Shown here piece by piece: positions 61,074 through 64,000 of a stretch of DNA of 64,000 nt. The translations under genes were made by a program, and so were the position numbers. The notes under the pieces are model-generated. The model had not been told where the DNA came from and did no database searches. It worked only from the letters and a program-made list of their open reading frames with translations. Origin of the DNA: Bacillus aerolatus (GTDB taxonomy: Bacteria > Bacillota > Bacilli > Bacillales > Domibacillaceae); assembly GCF_009183655.1 (NCBI RefSeq), contig NZ_WEIO01000008.1, positions 1 through 64,000 on the forward strand, read 5' to 3'. Each line of letters begins with the position of its first letter. Position 1 is the first letter of the stretch.

Positions 61074-62171
61074 TCACAAAGTATTGGAAGACTTGGCAGG
61101 CTGCAGCGGCAAAGAAGCTTCTAAATCCTTTTGCAAAAGCAAATGAAATTGATGTACAAGGTTTTCTGTGAGTGAAAATCTTCCTTGTGTGTGAACTCCT
61201 GTTTCAATTCCTTTTTGAACAACCTCACAAATGTCGAGATCTTCTTTCCTCACTAATTCATCTATTGCCATTAACTCTTCCTCTTCTTTTGTCACGACAT
61301 CTGTTTTAAAGAAAGTCGTATACACATATTTCGTTGTTCTGTGATCAATCGGAATCGATTGATGGATAGAAAGGTTGGCAGGCCCCGGGTCAAATGAGAA
61401 CCACGTGTTCGGGTAAAGCCAGTAGTATCGCCCTCCCTGTCCTAAAGCAAAATCACCGGCGACCCCCTTAAGCGGCGTACCTTGATAAGAATAATTTTCA
61501 TACATAGCCATCTCATAAAGATTCATATCCAATTTGGAAACGAGTGCTTTGTGGACAATTGAGCAATGATCACACTCAAGATAATTATCTATGCCAATTT
61601 TCCAATTGGATTGACAAATGGTTTCTTTTACCCGAACTCGCTTAAAACTGCCCATATCATATTTTTTCACATGGTTAAATAAATCGGGGAACAATACGGA
61701 CATGGACTCGGCTTCTGGATCTAGGTTGATAAAAATAAAGGATTCAAAAATCTCCAATTTTATTTTTTTTAAGCAAAAGTCTTGGTGATCAAAATTTTCA
61801 ACTCCATCCATATTAGGAGCTCTATTCAGTGAGCCGTCTAACCGAAACGTCCACGCATGGTAAGGGCAGGCGAAAACAGCTTTGTTGCCTTCCCCTTCAA
61901 CAAGTTTGGCAGCCCGGTGAGTACACACGTTATAAAAAGCACGAAGTTCCCCATCTTGTCCATAAGAAACAATGACGGGACGATCAGCTACTTCTGTCGT
62001 GATATAATCCCCCGGTTTCGTAAACTGGCTCGTATGACCAACGTATTGCCACGTTTTGCTGAATATCTCTCTTTTTTCAACTTCCAAAACTTCCGGCTTC
62101 GTATAAAGCCACGACGGCAAAGTATGTGCTTCACTTAATTTTTCACTTATTCTTACTTCTGCTTTCGCCAA
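61074..62171 (-). CDS. Second Rieske oxygenase, quaternary-ammonium type
   Basis: 365 residues. Rieske ligands Cys83, His85, Cys102 and His105 (CTHR, CPYH). Iron motif DNYLECDHCSIVH with Glu199, His202 and His207, so the bridging Glu is kept. It shares about 45% of residues with the oxygenase at 52240 and the same Rieske-first layout, with different lid regions (LGQGGRYYWLYPNTWF versus MQGGSFFWLWPNLML). No reductase or ferredoxin gene is adjacent; it could share the one at 53446-54815. Its partner is the permease downstream. The substrate is probably another betaine. Confidence 0.92.
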   Translation of the reverse strand: MAKAEVRISEKLSEAHTLPSWLYTKPEVLEVEKREIFSKTWQYVGHTSQFTKPGDYITTEVADRPVIVSYGQDGELRAFYNVCTHRAAKLVEGEGNKAVFACPYHAWTFRLDGSLNRAPNMDGVENFDHQDFCLKKIKLEIFESFIFINLDPEAESMSVLFPDLFNHVKKYDMGSFKRVRVKETICQSNWKIGIDNYLECDHCSIVHKALVSKLDMNLYEMAMYENYSYQGTPLKGVAGDFALGQGGRYYWLYPNTWFSFDPGPANLSIHQSIPIDHRTTKYVYTTFFKTDVVTKEEEELMAIDELVRKEDLDICEVVQKGIETGVHTQGRFSLTENLVHQFHLLLQKDLEASLPLQPAKSSNTL

Positions 62172-62378
62172 TTACATAGCCCCCAATCGTCTATATTTGT
62201 TTCAAAAACAAACTATACTTACTTGAATTAATTTTATATTAAGAATATTCCGAATTATATGTGCGATCTAACTGAAAATAATCAAAATAAATAAGAAATT
62301 TTTGTTTCTTTTGGCTATAGTAAAACAGATGGTTTTTTTCAAATAAAATAAGGTAAATTAACAATGAGGTGATAACGG

Positions 62379-62702
62379 ATGAAGCAGGCACAAAATTTAG
62401 ATGAATTAATCGATTTTGCTCAATCTGTCAATGGAGACAAGGAGTTGTTTATTTGCCAGCAAGAAAGCAGTCCATCCGGCGTTTCGCTCGGTGATGAAGA
62501 CACCGGCGGAACCGACGTGGAAATGAACGTGAAAATTTTGCTGGAAGCTTCTAAAAGTGTGATTTGCTATGAGAAAGTGTACGAGAATTCAGTTCAATAC
62601 GAAGAAGATTCCACACAAATGAAGGAACTTGAACAAGCAGTTCCCTCTCAAAGAATCGCTCCTTCAGATATGGAAGAAAAAATGAAGAAATATGCGCAGT
62701 GA
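62379..62702 (+). CDS. Hypothetical acidic protein
   Basis: 107 residues, MKQAQNLDELIDFAQSVNGD, then GVSLGDEDTGGTDVEMNVK and a Glu-rich helical C-terminus. It has a GAGGTG site eight nt upstream, and a hairpin terminator follows. No Cys cluster, signal or membrane segment. Divergent from the second oxygenase gene. Not recognised. Confidence 0.65.
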   Translation: MKQAQNLDELIDFAQSVNGDKELFICQQESSPSGVSLGDEDTGGTDVEMNVKILLEASKSVICYEKVYENSVQYEEDSTQMKELEQAVPSQRIAPSDMEEKMKKYAQ

Positions 62703-62727
62703 AGCGAGTGTTTTTCGCTGCACTTAG

Positions 62728-62760
62728 AAGGCCTTCACTTGGTGAAGGTCCTCTTTTCTT
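62728..62760 (+). terminator. Terminator after the hypothetical gene
   Basis: GG-CTTCAC pairs with GTGAAG-CC, followed by TCTTTTCTTC. It is close to the convergent end of the DUF169 gene and may serve both. Confidence 0.7.
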
Positions 62761-62772
62761 CAACCTGTCTGT

Positions 62773-63555
62773 TTAGTCCTTCTTCCCGTAACTCACTTCA
62801 AGACCGGCCCGGACATCCATTTGAATACCGTATTGTGGAATTGGATAGCGTAATCCGTTGCGGCTTAAGTGGGCCAGTCCGTCAAGTGCTTTTACTAAGT
62901 CTTGCGGCGAGAGTGCCATTAACATTTCATCATCCAGTACGCCGCCGTACCGCCGCTCAGCAAAACAAGGAAGAGATAAACTCGGCTTTCCGGTGGCCAG
63001 TGCCCTTCCCCACGAATCCGCACACGAAGATTCACCGACGACACTCCAGTCAAACTTTTCATATTCCTTCCACTGCAGTCCGTTAATAAATAAAATCATT
63101 TGTCCCGGTGTTCCATAAATTAAGCAAATATCGGGTTTACTTAATCGATTGGAGGCGAGCGGCGAGACAGCCATCGCTTCATACTGTCCGTACGGAACAA
63201 CCGTCATCGCATGCTGATGGCTGGACGAGTCTTCATCATTTTCAAACCAGACACCAGACATGTCTTTGCCTGAAAGCCATTCTTCATTGTGCGGATGAAG
63301 GCCAATAACCGCCTGGCACTGCGCTCCAACAAGGTCTTCCGCTGTAATTCCGACTGTCCAGCCTAACCTTGCTGCCTGTGCCACAATTTGATCGGTCGTA
63401 TGTATGCTTTTCGGCCGGCGAATTTTAGATATAGCTTCCATTTCTTCTTTGCGTTTAAACATTTTCATACCGATGGGAATGGTTTTGATTTTTAAATAAT
63501 GATTTAACTGATCGACAATTTCTTTCCAATCGTATGTTATTTGCTCCTCTGACAT
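62773..63555 (-). CDS. DUF169-family protein
   Basis: 260 residues from the ATG at 63555 (GAGGCG nine nt upstream; a GTG five codons earlier overlaps that site). The family pattern is seen in LKIKTIPIGMKMFKRKEEME, the Cys in VGAQCQAVIGL, the SPLASNRLSKPDICLIYGTPGQMILFINGLQW block and the late Cys pair ESSCADSWGRALATGKPSLSLPCFAERRYGGV. DUF169 proteins occur in archaea and anaerobes, often next to redox or aromatic degradation genes; none has a clear enzyme assignment known to me. The conserved Cys could bind a metal or cluster. It stands alone here. Confidence 0.82.
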   Translation of the reverse strand: MSEEQITYDWKEIVDQLNHYLKIKTIPIGMKMFKRKEEMEAISKIRRPKSIHTTDQIVAQAARLGWTVGITAEDLVGAQCQAVIGLHPHNEEWLSGKDMSGVWFENDEDSSSHQHAMTVVPYGQYEAMAVSPLASNRLSKPDICLIYGTPGQMILFINGLQWKEYEKFDWSVVGESSCADSWGRALATGKPSLSLPCFAERRYGGVLDDEMLMALSPQDLVKALDGLAHLSRNGLRYPIPQYGIQMDVRAGLEVSYGKKD

Positions 63556-63667
63556 TTGGGTTCGCCTCACTTTTCATGATATTTTCATAGGACCAATAAT
63601 AAACTTCCAATTGGTGATGTTAACAACATGAGCGGATATTTAATAGATGATTTAAACGAGACACAAC

Positions 63668-64000
63668 TTAATCCGCCGGCGGCAAAAGAATATGCGCGGC
63701 CGCACCTTTTCCTTCTTTGCTCGTAAATTGAATCGTTCCTTTATGATTTTCTATTATTTTGTAGCTGACCATTAAACCAAGCCCCATGCCTTTTTCTTTC
63801 GTAGTGAAAAAAGGCTTTCCTAATAGATCCAGCTGCTCTTGTGGAATACCTGTTCCTTCGTCTCTTACTTCAATAGAGGCAAAGCCATTTGAGGCAATAC
63901 TTGTTTTCACATAGATATTCCCTCCCGTTGGCATTGCTTCAATGGCATTTTTAATTAAATTAATTAACACTTGTTTTAATTGTTTCGGTTCGCAATTCAC
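63668..64000 (-). CDS. Sensor histidine kinase, C-terminal ATPase part (cut by window)
   Basis: 110 residues of the HATPase_c domain up to the stop. N-box QVLINLIKNAIEAMP, G1 VRDEGTGIP, F-box PFFTTKEKGMGLGL and G2 KGAAAHILLP. The N-terminal sensor and His-box lie beyond the right edge. The sequence is like KinA/KinE-type or NtrB-type kinases of Bacillus that drive the sporulation phosphorelay, but sensor domains would be needed to say. Confidence 0.9.
   Translation of the reverse strand: MNCEPKQLKQVLINLIKNAIEAMPTGGNIYVKTSIASNGFASIEVRDEGTGIPQEQLDLLGKPFFTTKEKGMGLGLMVSYKIIENHKGTIQFTSKEGKGAAAHILLPPAD

Overview
The window comes from a low-to-moderate GC Gram-positive spore former of the family Bacillaceae. 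The signs are strong AGGAGG-type ribosome binding sites, GTG/TTG starts, Bacillus-type PTS and RsbR proteins, a LysM-GH18 spore-germination type protein, a Bacillus GC-rich intergenic repeat, and many U-tailed hairpin terminators. Most genes lie on the minus strand. No rRNA, tRNA, CRISPR array, prophage or intact insertion sequence was seen.

Region 1 (1-10.4 kb) is an acyl-CoA beta-oxidation locus under sigma-54 control. One operon reads acyl-CoA dehydrogenase, MFS transporter, acyl-CoA ligase, 3-hydroxyacyl-CoA dehydrogenase and etfB (cut by the window edge). A second reads fadF (ETF-linked Fe-S oxidoreductase) and a PAS-AAA-HTH sigma-54 activator. Both have textbook -24/-12 promoters, and both carry the same palindrome (GATTCA-N4-TGAATC) upstream. 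Region 2 (10.3-23.3 kb) has an amino-acid ABC transporter, an AlkD-like protein, an IS1182 remnant, a Bacillus repeat, the mannitol PTS genes (mtlA-mtlR-mtlF-mtlD) and ptsHI. MtlA carries two tandem EIIB domains.

Region 3 (23.5-37.1 kb) looks like a duplicated and partly decayed locus for omega-amino acid (GABA/beta-alanine-like) catabolism: amidase, MFS transporter, two near-identical metallo-beta-lactamase-fold hydrolases plus a decayed third, an APC permease plus a decayed copy, a class III aminotransferase, a succinate-semialdehyde-type dehydrogenase and two paralogous ROK regulators. Three transcription units here share one promoter/operator sequence. Region 4 (37.2-49.5 kb) is mixed: split chromate transporter, a Lys/Asp/Gln repeat protein, a LysM-GH18 protein, CDF and ZIP metal transporters with palindromic operators, NrnB-like DHH phosphoesterase, a GIY-YIG protein, a cold-shock protein, lipoprotein Cu-Zn SOD, an RsbR paralogue, and several gene fragments.

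Region 5 (47.9-62.2 kb) is the most interesting. It encodes a BCCT transporter, a tartrate/D-malate-type dehydrogenase, an aldehyde dehydrogenase, a Rieske oxygenase with the bridging Glu typical of quaternary-ammonium oxygenases, a 4Fe-4S ferredoxin and a ferredoxin-NADP reductase. A perfect sigma-54 promoter precedes the reductase, with two upstream palindromes next to a divergent sigma-54 activator, and a GbsR-like regulator is nearby. I infer a carnitine (or similar betaine) catabolic system: oxygenase to malic semialdehyde, ALDH to malate, decarboxylating dehydrogenase to pyruvate. A second oxygenase of the same type, paired with an amino-acid permease, lies beyond a TPP-riboswitch-controlled tenA. 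The window ends with a DUF169 protein and the C-terminus of a histidine kinase.
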